Position numbers and translations under genes: made by a program. Below are positions 24,986-33,509 of a stretch of 40,904 bases of DNA, in pieces. The stretch comes from Bacillota bacterium (GTDB lineage: Bacteria; Bacillota; Sulfobacillia; DUSP01; JBFMCS01): NCBI GenBank assembly GCA_040754315.1, contig JBFMCS010000006.1:1-40904 (forward strand). The letters run 5' to 3'. The first letter of the stretch is position 1; every line of letters begins with the position of its first letter. The notes beneath the pieces were generated by a model. That model saw only the letters and a program-made list of their open reading frames with translations, made no database searches and was not told the origin of the DNA.

Positions 24986-26120
24986 GTGCTGGGACGCCGT
25001 CATAATTGGTGGCGGCGTTCACGGGTGCTCCCTTGCGTATCACCTGGCCTCCCAGGGCCTGAGGCCCCTTGTGCTTGAAAGAAGCTACCTGGCCTCAGGG
25101 GGCACGGGCCGGTCGGCGGCGGGAGTGAGGCACCAGTTCGGCACAGAAGTCAACTGCCTTCTGGCTATTGAGAATATCAGGGCATTTGAGCGCATCCAGG
25201 AGGAACTGGACTACCCCTGGGACATCGAGTTCCAGCAAGGGGGGTACCTGCTCATCGCCTACAGCGAGGGGCAGCTCGGGCAGTTCCAGGAGAACGTCGC
25301 ACTGCAGCAGAGGCTGGGGATTGATTCGGTGATGCTGTCCCCCGAGGAAACGCTCCGGCTTGTGCCTGAGCTGAACCCCGAGGGGGTGCTGGGGGCGAGT
25401 TACTGTGCCAAGGACGGGCACGTTAACCCGTTTCACCTCACCTGGGCGTACGCCAGGGCGGCCGAGCGGCTTGGGGCCACCATACGCCAGTACTGCCCGG
25501 TCATCTCAATAACCGGGGACGACAGGGGGGTACGCGGGGTGGTGACCCCGGATGGTACCATCGAGTGCCCAAACGTGGTGGTGGCAGCGGGCCCCTGGGG
25601 TCCCTCCTTGGTGGAACCCCTGGGGCTGGAGGTGCCCCTTTACTCTGAACGCCACCAGATCATGGTCACGGAACCGGTGGAGCGCTTCCTCGACCCCATG
25701 ATCCTGTGCTTTGATGATGGCACCTACTGGAAGCAGACCCCCCACGGGAGCGTAATCATGGGCATTGGGGATCCCATGGAACTGAAAGGGCTTTTCATGT
25801 CGAGTTCCTGGTCGTTCCTGGAGGAGGCAGCCCTCCGGATATCGTCCCACATGCCATCTACGCTCGGGCTGCGAGTGGTGCGGCAGTGGGCGGGGCTCTA
25901 TGACATCACACCGGATTCCCAGGCCATCATAGGGCCCACCCCTGTTGAGGGTCTCTACCTGGACCTGGGGTGGAGCGGCCACGGCCTCCAGTTCGCGCCC
26001 AGCGTTGGGAGGATCCTGGCCCAGTTGATATCCGGGCAAGAGCCCTTCATTCCCGTGGACGCCTTGGGGCTTGACCGGTTCCAGACGGGAAGACTCATCC
26101 CAGAGCCTGCCTGCGTGTGA
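24978..26120 (+). CDS. DAO-family FAD-dependent amine/amino acid dehydrogenase (copy 1)
   Basis: Catalytic flavoprotein of the D-amino acid oxidase family, related to HcnC, sarcosine oxidase beta and proline dehydrogenase beta. 380 residues. FAD-binding AVIIGGGVHGCSLAYHLA at the N-terminus, RSAAGVRHQFG, QQGGYLL, SERHQIMVTE, MGIGDPMELKG, RQWAGLYDITPD and a C-terminal GWSGHGLQFAP loop. ATG at 24978 follows GGAAGAGG. The next gene is a clear paralogue, roughly half identical by eye. The substrate is not shown by sequence; proline, sarcosine, glycine or a D-amino acid are the family options. Confidence 0.87.
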   Translation: MSKCWDAVIIGGGVHGCSLAYHLASQGLRPLVLERSYLASGGTGRSAAGVRHQFGTEVNCLLAIENIRAFERIQEELDYPWDIEFQQGGYLLIAYSEGQLGQFQENVALQQRLGIDSVMLSPEETLRLVPELNPEGVLGASYCAKDGHVNPFHLTWAYARAAERLGATIRQYCPVISITGDDRGVRGVVTPDGTIECPNVVVAAGPWGPSLVEPLGLEVPLYSERHQIMVTEPVERFLDPMILCFDDGTYWKQTPHGSVIMGIGDPMELKGLFMSSSWSFLEEAALRISSHMPSTLGLRVVRQWAGLYDITPDSQAIIGPTPVEGLYLDLGWSGHGLQFAPSVGRILAQLISGQEPFIPVDALGLDRFQTGRLIPEPACV

Positions 26121-26139
26121 TGCAAGGGAGGACTGAACT

Positions 26140-27288
26140 TTGAGGGAAGCGGCGGATGCCGTCGTCATCGGCGGGGGCGTCGTCGGTTGCTCTATAGCCT
26201 ACAACCTGGCGAAGAAGGGCTATGGCAAGGTAGTGGTCCTGGAGAGAGGTTTCCTGGCCAGCGGTGCCACAGGTCGTTGCGGAGCCGGTGTCAGGGCACA
26301 GTGGGGGGCAAAGATCAACTGCCGCCTCGCCTATTCCAGCATCAAGATGTTCAGCCGGATGAACGAGATGCTGGAAACCAAGAGAGACATCGAGTTCAAG
26401 CAGGGGGGTTACCTGCTCCTTGCCTTCACCGAGAACCAGTGGAGGCAGTTCCAGGCCAACGTGACCCTGCAGAACAGCCTGGGGATCCCCTCGAGGTTGC
26501 TCACACCAAAGGAGGCCCAGGAGATCGTGCCCTTTCTCAACACGGAGGACCTCGTGGGAGCAACGTATTGCCATGAAGACGGGCACTGCAATCCCTTCCA
26601 GGTAACCCAGGCCTACGCTGACGCAGCCAGGAGGCATGGAGCCAAGATCAGGACGTATGTGGAGGCCACTGGAATACTCACGGAAGGGGGCAGGATTCGA
26701 GGGGTGCTCACGGAGGAGGGCGAGATATCCACGCCCATCACCGTGGTAGCGGCGGGGGGCCATTCGGTGGACCTCGCACGCATGGTAGGGGTGGAACTCC
26801 CCATTTACTCTGAGCGCCACCAGATCCTCGTGACCGAGCAGGTGGAGCCTGTGCTGGGTCCAATGGTGATGTCCTTCCACCACGGCCTGTACTGCCAGCA
26901 GACCCCTGATGGCAGTTTCATAATGGGTATAGGTGACCCCAACGAACTCAAGGGTTACGTGACTACCTCCTCCTGGCACTTCCTGGAGGAGATGGCGGGG
27001 AAGATAACGGGGCTGCTGCCGCCGGTGGCCAGCCTCAGGGTGGTGCGCCAGTGGGCGGGCCTCTATGACATCTCCCCGGATGCCCATCCCATCCTGGGCC
27101 AGGCCCCCGGTGTGGAGGGCTTCTACCTGGCCTGCGGTTTTAGCGGCCACGGCTTCATGATAGCGCCCATGGTTTCCCGGCTCCTGGCACAGGCCATCTG
27201 TGACGAGGAGCCAGATATACCCCTGGAGAGCCTGGGTTTAGCCAGGTTTGGCCGGGGCGAGCTTCTGCATGAGCCATCCGTTGTCTAG
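26140..27288 (+). CDS. DAO-family FAD-dependent amine/amino acid dehydrogenase (copy 2)
   Basis: Paralogue of the preceding gene, 382 residues. Shared blocks are KQGGYLL, SERHQILVTE, MGIGDPNELKG and RQWAGLYDISPD; FAD motif VVIGGGVVGCSIAYNLA. Differences include GATGRCGAGVRAQWG against GGTGRSAAGVRHQFG beside the flavin, and FSGHGFMIAP at the end. The pair may form a heteromer or serve two substrates with common electron-transfer subunits. TTG at 26140 has AGGGAGG 8 bases upstream. Confidence 0.87.
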   Translation: MREAADAVVIGGGVVGCSIAYNLAKKGYGKVVVLERGFLASGATGRCGAGVRAQWGAKINCRLAYSSIKMFSRMNEMLETKRDIEFKQGGYLLLAFTENQWRQFQANVTLQNSLGIPSRLLTPKEAQEIVPFLNTEDLVGATYCHEDGHCNPFQVTQAYADAARRHGAKIRTYVEATGILTEGGRIRGVLTEEGEISTPITVVAAGGHSVDLARMVGVELPIYSERHQILVTEQVEPVLGPMVMSFHHGLYCQQTPDGSFIMGIGDPNELKGYVTTSSWHFLEEMAGKITGLLPPVASLRVVRQWAGLYDISPDAHPILGQAPGVEGFYLACGFSGHGFMIAPMVSRLLAQAICDEEPDIPLESLGLARFGRGELLHEPSVV

Positions 27289-27307
27289 CGAACAGGAGGT
27301 GATGCCG

Positions 27308-27697
27308 GTGAAGATGGGAGTCAAGGAGGAGATCTGTTCAGGGTGCAGGGTGTGTGAGGTGTCTTGCTCTCTCAGCATCTTCAGGGAGAACAACCCCAAG
27401 AAGTCAGCAGTGAGGATCCGGGGCCATTTCCCTGTCCCCGGAAGGTACCAGATCTTCAGCTGCAACCAGTGCGGCACCTGTGCCGAGGTATGCCCGGTTG
27501 AGGCCATCCATGAGAAGGGCGGGGTCTACATCATCGACCCTGATGAATGTACAGGGTGCGGGGTGTGCGTGGAGGAGTGTCCCCAGGACGCCATGTTCAT
27601 GCACAAGGACAGCCACGTCCCCATAAAGTGCACACTCTGCGGTACCTGCCTGGCCTACTGCCCCACAGGGGCGCTCTTCGACGAGGACAAGGCTTGA
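27308..27697 (+). CDS. Four-cluster polyferredoxin, partner of the aldehyde oxidoreductase
   Basis: 129 residues with four Cys groups: CSGCRVCEVSC, CNQCGTCAEVCP, CTGCGVCVEECP and CTLCGTCLAYCP. Four [4Fe-4S] clusters are therefore possible. Related proteins are encoded next to tungsten oxidoreductases and carry electrons from the W-pterin subunit. GTG at 27308 is favoured because AGGAGG (27294-27299) lies 8 bases upstream; the ATG at 27302 is too close to it. The aor gene starts 16 bases downstream. Confidence 0.87.
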   Translation: MKMGVKEEICSGCRVCEVSCSLSIFRENNPKKSAVRIRGHFPVPGRYQIFSCNQCGTCAEVCPVEAIHEKGGVYIIDPDECTGCGVCVEECPQDAMFMHKDSHVPIKCTLCGTCLAYCPTGALFDEDKA

Positions 27698-27712
27698 GAG
27701 GGAGGTGAGAAA

Positions 27713-29557
27713 GTGCTGTACGGATACGCTGGCAAGGTACTCAGGATCAACCTGGGAGACAGGACATGGAAGACGGAGCCACTGGATCCCCAGGTGGCCA
27801 AGGATTTCCTCGGGGGACGGGGGTTTGTCTCGAAGACCCTCTACGATGAGGTGAAGCCTGGCACTGACCCGCTGGGGCCGGGCAACAAGCTGGTCATGGC
27901 GTCGGGCCCCCTGGCGGGCACCTTCTTCCCGTGCACCGGCAAGGTGGAGTTCGGGGCCAAGTCCCCGGCCACCGGAGGCTACGGTGACAGCAACATGGGT
28001 GGCCACCTGGCTCCGGAGATGAAGTACGCTGGCTACGACGCGGTGATCTTCGAGGGCATTGCCGATGGCCCCTGTTATGTCTATATCGATGATGATGTGG
28101 TGCAGGTCAGGGATGCCTCCGCCTACTGGGGCAAGGGAGCCATCGAGACCGAGAGGATACTCAAGGATGAGCTGGGAGAGGACTTCCAGATTGCCACCAT
28201 TGGCCCCGCCGGTGAGAAACTGGTGAAGTACGCCTGTATCTCCCATGACTTCGGTCGCCAGAGTGGGCGCACGGGCGTGGGTTGCGTCATGGGCTCCAAG
28301 AAGCTCAAGGCCATAGCGGTGAGGGGTTCCCATGCGGTTCCCCTGCCGGACCCGGAGAAGGCCCTGGATCTTGGCAAGAAGATGTTCGACGTGTGCTTCT
28401 CAAAACCAGGGTTCAAGGAGTGGACGCCCTTCGGCACCGCCGGGGTTACCGACTGGGTCAACGAGGTGGGCTCTTTCCCCACGAAGAACTTCCAGACGGG
28501 CTACTTTGAAAGGTACAAGGAGATCAACGGCAAGGCCCTCCGGGACAAGATCCACATACTGGACAAGGGCTGTTTCGGCTGCCCCATACCCTGCGGCAAG
28601 TACTCCAAGGCCAAGGTGCCCCAGGGTGAGATCCACGTGGAGGGTCCTGAGTACGAGACCATAGCCATGGTGGGCGGGGACTGCCTCATCGGCACCATCG
28701 AAGAGGTGGCCTACGCCAACTACATCATGGACGAGCTGGGCATCGACACCATCTCCGGCGGGAACACGGTGGCCTTTGCCCTGGAGTGTTTCGAGAAGGG
28801 CATCATCACCGAGAAGGACACAGGGAAGGACCTGGCCTTCGGCGACCTGGATTCCGTGGTGTACCTGCTGGAGAAGATCGCCAAGCGTGAGGGCGTCGGG
28901 GACATCCTGGCGGAAGGGGTCAGGGATGCCGCCGCCCGGTTCGGCCAGGGGTCAGAGAGGTTCGCCATCCACGTCAAGGGCCTGGAGCTCAGCGGCTACG
29001 AGCCCAGGAACGCCCCGGCCATGATGCTGGCCTACATGACGGCGGACATCGGCGCCCACCATAACAGGGCCTGGGCCATCACTTACGACATAGCCTCAGG
29101 ACGGGAAAGCCTTGAGGGCAAGGCTGAGAAGACCGTGGAACTCCAGCATGTAAGACCCCTCTTTGACATGATGGGGGCGTGCCGGTTCCCCTGGGTGGAG
29201 ATCTCCTTTGAGCTGGGCTACTACCCGGAGATCCTCAGCACCATCACGGGGCAGGACTACACCTGGGAGCACATGCTTTACCTCTCTGAGAGGGTCTGGA
29301 ACATGAACCGGGCCTTCAACATCCTGCACATCCCGGGATTCGGCCGGGGGTATGACTACCCGCCTGCCAGGTTCTACGAGGAGCCAATACCGTCGGGTCC
29401 CACCAAGGGCGGCAACATCAAGAAGGACCAGCTGGAGAGTCTCCTCGATAGGTACTACGAGATCCGGGGCTGGGACAACAACGGGATCCCCACCAGAGAG
29501 AGGCTGGAGGCACTGGGGCTTCCCAGTGTAGCGGCCGACCTGGAGAAGGCAAGGTAG
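27713..29557 (+). CDS. aor: Tungsten-containing aldehyde:ferredoxin oxidoreductase
   Basis: Oxidises aldehydes to acids with a W- (or Mo-) bispterin and one [4Fe-4S] cluster. 614 residues, the AOR family norm. The N-terminal domain shows GKVLRINL, FLGGRGFVSK and ATGGYGDSNMGGHLAPEMK, as expected for the pterin region. The cluster ligands are C-x2-C-x3-C in KGCFGCPIPCGKY, with a distal Cys in MMGACRFPW. GTG at 27713 has GGAGGTGA 4 bases upstream. Grouped with the four-cluster ferredoxin and the amino acid dehydrogenases, it may oxidise aldehydes formed from 2-oxo acids in amino acid fermentation. Metal and substrate are inferred. Confidence 0.93.
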   Translation: MLYGYAGKVLRINLGDRTWKTEPLDPQVAKDFLGGRGFVSKTLYDEVKPGTDPLGPGNKLVMASGPLAGTFFPCTGKVEFGAKSPATGGYGDSNMGGHLAPEMKYAGYDAVIFEGIADGPCYVYIDDDVVQVRDASAYWGKGAIETERILKDELGEDFQIATIGPAGEKLVKYACISHDFGRQSGRTGVGCVMGSKKLKAIAVRGSHAVPLPDPEKALDLGKKMFDVCFSKPGFKEWTPFGTAGVTDWVNEVGSFPTKNFQTGYFERYKEINGKALRDKIHILDKGCFGCPIPCGKYSKAKVPQGEIHVEGPEYETIAMVGGDCLIGTIEEVAYANYIMDELGIDTISGGNTVAFALECFEKGIITEKDTGKDLAFGDLDSVVYLLEKIAKREGVGDILAEGVRDAAARFGQGSERFAIHVKGLELSGYEPRNAPAMMLAYMTADIGAHHNRAWAITYDIASGRESLEGKAEKTVELQHVRPLFDMMGACRFPWVEISFELGYYPEILSTITGQDYTWEHMLYLSERVWNMNRAFNILHIPGFGRGYDYPPARFYEEPIPSGPTKGGNIKKDQLESLLDRYYEIRGWDNNGIPTRERLEALGLPSVAADLEKAR

Positions 29558-29582
29558 CGAGAAACGAGCCCGGAGGCTGTCC

Positions 29583-29611
29583 TTGACAGCCCTCCCGGGG
29601 GTTGGTAGAAT
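29583..29611 (+). promoter_or_regulatory. Consensus promoter of proS
   Basis: TTGACA (29583-29588), 17 bases, TAGAAT (29606-29611). Near-perfect sigma-A promoter with predicted start near 29618, at the foot of the T-box. Confidence 0.85.
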
Positions 29612-29619
29612 ACCCACAA

Positions 29620-29850
29620 AGGCAGTGAAGGGGAGCAGTAGCCTGTTTTGATCCGCCTAGAGAGTCCGGCTGGCCGGTGGCCGCTGCAAGGCCGGATGCG
29701 GGCAAGGGGTGAACCCGCCCTGGAGCTCCCGGCGATGAGCCGGGCCGAGACCCTCGGTTACAGGGGTACCAGAGAGGGCCTACCAGGGCCAACATGGGTG
29801 GTACCACGGAAGATCGGGTCTTCCGTCCCAACGGGGCGGAAGACCCACGT
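29620..29850 (+). promoter_or_regulatory. Proline T-box leader of proS
   Basis: Specifier stem with GGGGAGCAGTAG (29630-29641) and GAA-CCC at 29711-29716, so the specifier is CCC (Pro). T-box GGGTGGTACCACGG follows at 29796-29809. The variable base T (29802) matches the A discriminator base of tRNA-Pro. The terminator follows. It should raise prolyl-tRNA synthetase synthesis when tRNA-Pro is uncharged. Confidence 0.92.
29816..29846 (+). terminator. T-box terminator (proS leader)
   Basis: GGGTCTTCCG-TCCC pairs with GGGG-CGGAAGACCC around a short loop. The tail ACGTTTAT is only moderately T-rich. Confidence 0.75.
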
Positions 29851-29871
29851 TTATAGTGGAGGTGCCGTCTG

Positions 29872-31596
29872 ATGAGAATGTCGCAGGCATTCATGCCCAC
29901 GCTCCGTGAGAACCCGGCGGATGCGGAGATCCCCAGTCACCAGTTGATGGTCCGGGCCGGGCTCATACGGAAGGTTGCCCCGGGCATCTATAACCTCCTT
30001 CCCTTCGGGCTTCGAGCGGTGAGGAAGGTTGAGGCCATCGTGCGGGAGGAGATGGACCGGAAGGGTGGACAGGAGTGCCTGATGCCCCTCCTGCTCCCTG
30101 CGGAGCCCTGGATACAGACGGGCAGGTGGGGGGACTACGGTGATGAGATGTTCAGGCTGAAGGACCGTCACCAGCGACAGTTCTGCCTGGCCCCCACGCA
30201 CGAGGAGGTCATAACGCAGATCGCCCGGGATGACGTGACCAGCTACAGGCAGCTGCCCCAGCTCTTGTATCACATCGGCAACAAGTACCGGGATGAGATC
30301 AGGCCCAGGTTTGGGGTGATGCGGGGCAGGGAGTTCATCATGAAGGACCTCTACTCCTTTGATGTGGATCCCGAGGGCCTCGCGGTGAGCTATGATAAGA
30401 TGTACGATGCCTACGCCCGCATATTCACCCGGTGCGGCCTGGAGTTCCGGGTGGTGGAGGCTGACCCGGGTGCCATAGGCGGCTCGGGGACTCACGAGTT
30501 CACCGTCCTGGCGGAACATGGTGAATCCGAGATCGTTTACTGTGATGCCTGCGGGTTTGCCGCCAACGTGGAGAAGGCCGAGGCGGTGGCGCCGGAGGCC
30601 TCCAAAGAGCAAGAACTGCCCATGGGCAAGGTGGCCACGCCTGGCGTCCATACCATCCAGGAACTGGTGGGATGCCTGGGGGTGCCCGTGGAGAAGACCG
30701 CCAAGATACTGTTCTACTGGGCCGTATACCACGACGGCCGCGAGGAGATGGTCGCTGCCATGGTGCTCGGCCACAGGGAACTCAACGAGATCAAGATGAA
30801 GAACCTCACCGGAGCCATGCACGTCACCATGGCCCCGGCGGAGGACGTGACCCGGGTGACGGGGGCGCCCCCTGGCTCCGCGGGCCCTGTGGGCCTCCAG
30901 AACGCCCGGGTGATGGTGGACCGGGAGATAGCGGTGACAAGGAACATGGTCACCGGGGCCAACGACGATGGCTACCACCTCACCGGCGTGAACTTCAGCA
31001 GGGACTTCTCCGGGGAGGTATCTGACCTGCGGTACGTGAGGGAGGGGGACATTTGCCCCCGGTGCCGCCAGGTGCTCCGGGGAGGAAGGGGCATAGAGGT
31101 CGGCCAGCTCTTCAAGCTTTGGACCAAGTACAGTGAGTCCCTGGGGTGCCTGTTCACCGATGAGAGTGGCCAGCAGCACCCGATGGTCATGGGCTGCTAC
31201 GGCATTGGGATAACCCGGACCGTGGCGGCGGTAATCGAGCAGTGCCATGATGAGAACGGCATAATGTGGCCGGTGTCGGTGGCTCCCTATCATGCCACGG
31301 TGGTGTGCGTGAACTCTGCCGATGAAGTCCAGGCTAGCCTGGCGTCATCCGTGTATGAGGAACTGGGGAGACTGGGTGTTGAGGCAGTGCTGGATGACCG
31401 GGAGGAAAGGGCTGGTGTGAAGTTCAAGGACGCGGACCTCCTGGGCTTCCCCTTCAGGATAAATGTGGGCAAGAAGGCGCCTCAGGGCGTGGTGGAAGTG
31501 GTGGAGAGGAGAAGCGGGCAGGTTTGGGAGCACGGTGCCACGGAGGCTGCCCAGTACGTAGCCCAGCGGGTCAAGGAGGCGCTTTCACAGGGATAG
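29872..31596 (+). CDS. proS: Prolyl-tRNA synthetase (prokaryotic type)
   Basis: Charges tRNA-Pro. 574 residues, matching the bacterial form with an inserted editing domain between class II motifs 2 and 3 (about residues 225-400, containing KTAKILFYW-like and HRELNEIKM stretches). Class II signatures: LLPFGLRAVRKVEAIVREEM (motif 1 region), RPRFGVMRGREFIMKD (motif 2) and GCYGIGITRTVAAVIEQ (motif 3). The anticodon-binding domain is C-terminal. GGAGGTG lies 7 bases before the ATG. Controlled by the proline T-box upstream. Confidence 0.96.
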   Translation: MRMSQAFMPTLRENPADAEIPSHQLMVRAGLIRKVAPGIYNLLPFGLRAVRKVEAIVREEMDRKGGQECLMPLLLPAEPWIQTGRWGDYGDEMFRLKDRHQRQFCLAPTHEEVITQIARDDVTSYRQLPQLLYHIGNKYRDEIRPRFGVMRGREFIMKDLYSFDVDPEGLAVSYDKMYDAYARIFTRCGLEFRVVEADPGAIGGSGTHEFTVLAEHGESEIVYCDACGFAANVEKAEAVAPEASKEQELPMGKVATPGVHTIQELVGCLGVPVEKTAKILFYWAVYHDGREEMVAAMVLGHRELNEIKMKNLTGAMHVTMAPAEDVTRVTGAPPGSAGPVGLQNARVMVDREIAVTRNMVTGANDDGYHLTGVNFSRDFSGEVSDLRYVREGDICPRCRQVLRGGRGIEVGQLFKLWTKYSESLGCLFTDESGQQHPMVMGCYGIGITRTVAAVIEQCHDENGIMWPVSVAPYHATVVCVNSADEVQASLASSVYEELGRLGVEAVLDDREERAGVKFKDADLLGFPFRINVGKKAPQGVVEVVERRSGQVWEHGATEAAQYVAQRVKEALSQG

Positions 31597-31606
31597 GTTT
31601 GGGCCG

Positions 31607-31660
31607 CGGGCAAGGTTCCCCCTAGGTAACCGGTGCCCGTGGCCCTTTCTATTGAGGGCC
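31607..31660 (+). terminator. Two short hairpins after proS
   Basis: First hairpin: CGGGC (31607-31611) with GCCCG (31635-31639), inner GGTT/AACC. Second: GGCCCT (31641-31646) with AGGGCC (31655-31660). No long T-run follows, so terminator function is probable but unproven. Confidence 0.5.
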
Positions 31661-31730
31661 TAGCCCCCAATGTTCCGATCTGGTTTGCCACAAAGGGTAT
31701 AATACGACCTGGGTCCGCGGATTCCTTGTA

Positions 31731-31777
31731 TCGCCAGCGGCGGCACGCCGGTATGCCCCCTCAGTCCTCGCTGGCGA
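31731..31777. repeat. Inverted repeat at the 3' end of the PHP gene
   Basis: TCGCCAGCG (31731-31739) pairs with CGCTGGCGA (31769-31777), enclosing a smaller GGCGGC/GCCGG-type pair. It spans the stop region of the minus-strand PHP gene and may end both convergent transcripts. Confidence 0.45.
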
Positions 31778-33311
31778 ATATGGGGCTTGAGTAGACGTAG
31801 TCCGGCCCCCCTGCGTACATCCAGTAGACCTGGTGGCCGCCGGGAAACACGAGGCTATCCCTCCAGCGCTTCACATCCCCTACATCGCAGGGGAAGGCGC
31901 GGTAGAACACCGTCTCCTCCAGGTCGTTCCGGAAGATGTAGATGTGGGCGGTGCCCCTGGCCGAGGAGAGATACTCCACCTCAAATGGCAGGGTCTCCCC
32001 TGCGGCCAGGCCGCGAAGGAGGCCTCCCACGTGCTCGCCTGCCACCTTGAAGAATCCCAGGGAGCCCCGGGCGCTGGTAACCAACCTGCCTTCATATAAC
32101 CCGAGGTCCACCGCCCTCTTCCGCCCAGGGTAGTCCAGGCTTTCCCAGTCCGGCTCCACACGGACCCACGTGGTATAGCCGCGGAGGGGTTCGAACCAGT
32201 AGCCATGCCAGTCGGTCCCTGAATGTGGGGAGGGGAAGGTGCCGCCGTCAAGGGCGCCCCCGGCGTGGCGCATGATCTCCTGGCGCCAGAGCCTGGAGGG
32301 GGCGCTCACCAAGTCAAAACGGGTCTGGATAGCGCCGCTCATGACCTCCATGCCACTGTGGCCCAGTACCGTGAAGTCCATCCACCTGTAGAGGCCCATG
32401 GGGTGGGATATGGAGGCGGAGGAGGGTCCTGCTGGTTCGTTTGCCACGGCCTGGTCAATCATTCCCTGGGGGCCCAGGGTATGTTCCTCGAGACCCGCTA
32501 TTGTCTCATTGGTGCCATAGACCAGGAGGTGCCCCTCTTCAGTCTCAACGGGGCCCACGGCGGTCTCTACCCCCGGGAACATAGAGAATCCTTTGCTGGA
32601 GGCTGCGGCGGTCTCCTTCCTGTAGTCTTGCCAGCCCTCATCCAGCAGCTTCTTGGTATGGTGGCCGTCGGCCAGGTAAGCGAAGTCGTACCCTCGGTCC
32701 TCCAGAAGGGACCTTAGCTGGCCAAGGCTCCGACGCCCGTCGGAGGAGGTTGAGTGTACCTGGAGGTTTCCCGCGACCCAGTGGCGCTTCTTCCCGGGCA
32801 AGAGCGCGGGCACCCTAGACACCGAGGTCTCAAACCCACATGCCGTGCCCCACAGTGAAGACCCGAAGAGCACCTCAAGGTGAAGAACCCGGTTTTCCCA
32901 GGGCCTCCACTGGCTCCATGGTATGATTATCTCGTTGGAGTCCTCTGTTTCGGGGCTTCTCCCAGCGGCAAGGTGAATCTGGGTGCCCAGCGCCGTAAAG
33001 TGGGTGTTCTCGGCCAGGGTTGTAGGCTTCATGCCCTCCTCCAGCACAAAGAGGCGGTGCCATTCCAAGAGGTCTTGAGGGGGAAGGTACCACCCTGCAG
33101 AAACCACAGGGAGTTGACGGGCATCGCCATGCAGGAAGCGGATCTGACTGGTATCAAGTTGCCTCCCGTTCAGCCTCACGGATCGCAAGATGGTGCCAGG
33201 GCTTCTCGAGCTGGGTGATACCAGCGAAAAGGGAATCCTCCAGGCCCCGGCCTTCGAGGAGAAGCGCTCCTGGCCCGGGGCCACTGCCAGGAGCCTATCC
33301 TGCCGGGCCAT
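31761..33311 (-). CDS. PHP-domain metal-dependent hydrolase (CehA/McbA-like)
   Basis: 516 residues. An N-terminal beta-rich region of about 170 residues is not recognised. The PHP domain follows with GNLQVHSTSSDGRRS, LADGHHTKK and GTDWHGYWF. In this family the first motif is usually HxH; here Gln replaces the first His (LQVHS), a substitution seen in some relatives. A C-terminal beta-sandwich-like part (YLSSARGTAHIYIFR) completes it. The ATG at 33311 is preceded by an in-frame stop two codons upstream, lacks a good ribosome site, and no signal peptide is visible. The true start may be later. Substrate unknown. Confidence 0.7.
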   Translation of the reverse strand: MARQDRLLAVAPGQERFSSKAGAWRIPFSLVSPSSRSPGTILRSVRLNGRQLDTSQIRFLHGDARQLPVVSAGWYLPPQDLLEWHRLFVLEEGMKPTTLAENTHFTALGTQIHLAAGRSPETEDSNEIIIPWSQWRPWENRVLHLEVLFGSSLWGTACGFETSVSRVPALLPGKKRHWVAGNLQVHSTSSDGRRSLGQLRSLLEDRGYDFAYLADGHHTKKLLDEGWQDYRKETAAASSKGFSMFPGVETAVGPVETEEGHLLVYGTNETIAGLEEHTLGPQGMIDQAVANEPAGPSSASISHPMGLYRWMDFTVLGHSGMEVMSGAIQTRFDLVSAPSRLWRQEIMRHAGGALDGGTFPSPHSGTDWHGYWFEPLRGYTTWVRVEPDWESLDYPGRKRAVDLGLYEGRLVTSARGSLGFFKVAGEHVGGLLRGLAAGETLPFEVEYLSSARGTAHIYIFRNDLEETVFYRAFPCDVGDVKRWRDSLVFPGGHQVYWMYAGGPDYVYSSPIFASED

Positions 33312-33509
33312 GGCTCAACGCGACCCAGGTTACGGGCATGCCATGGGGGCGTGTGACAGGCCGCGAACACCGTCTTCCCAAAGGGGTCATGGAGAATTCC
33401 CCCCACTTAGCATTTGGGTCGGTTACCCAGGGCTGGGTGTCTAGTACAGTATACGTTGAGGGACTGGGGATGCCACCGGCACGGGTAGGATAGGGGAGGA
33501 GGGTCACCA

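Noticed and set aside
22827-27288. Hydrogen cyanide synthase (HcnABC)
   Set aside because: Subunit types match, but HcnB is split, extra iron-sulfur subunits are present and the DAO gene is doubled. The same parts occur in proline and opine dehydrogenases, so cyanide production is not supported.
29851-31293. Long open frame antisense to proS
   Set aside because: It is an effect of GC-rich codon use in proS; it has no ribosome site, no family motif, and is His/Pro/Gly-rich in the way of shadow frames.
31698-31703. TATAAT as a promoter after proS
   Set aside because: No adequate -35 at 16-18 bases and no plus-strand gene follows; the next gene is on the other strand.
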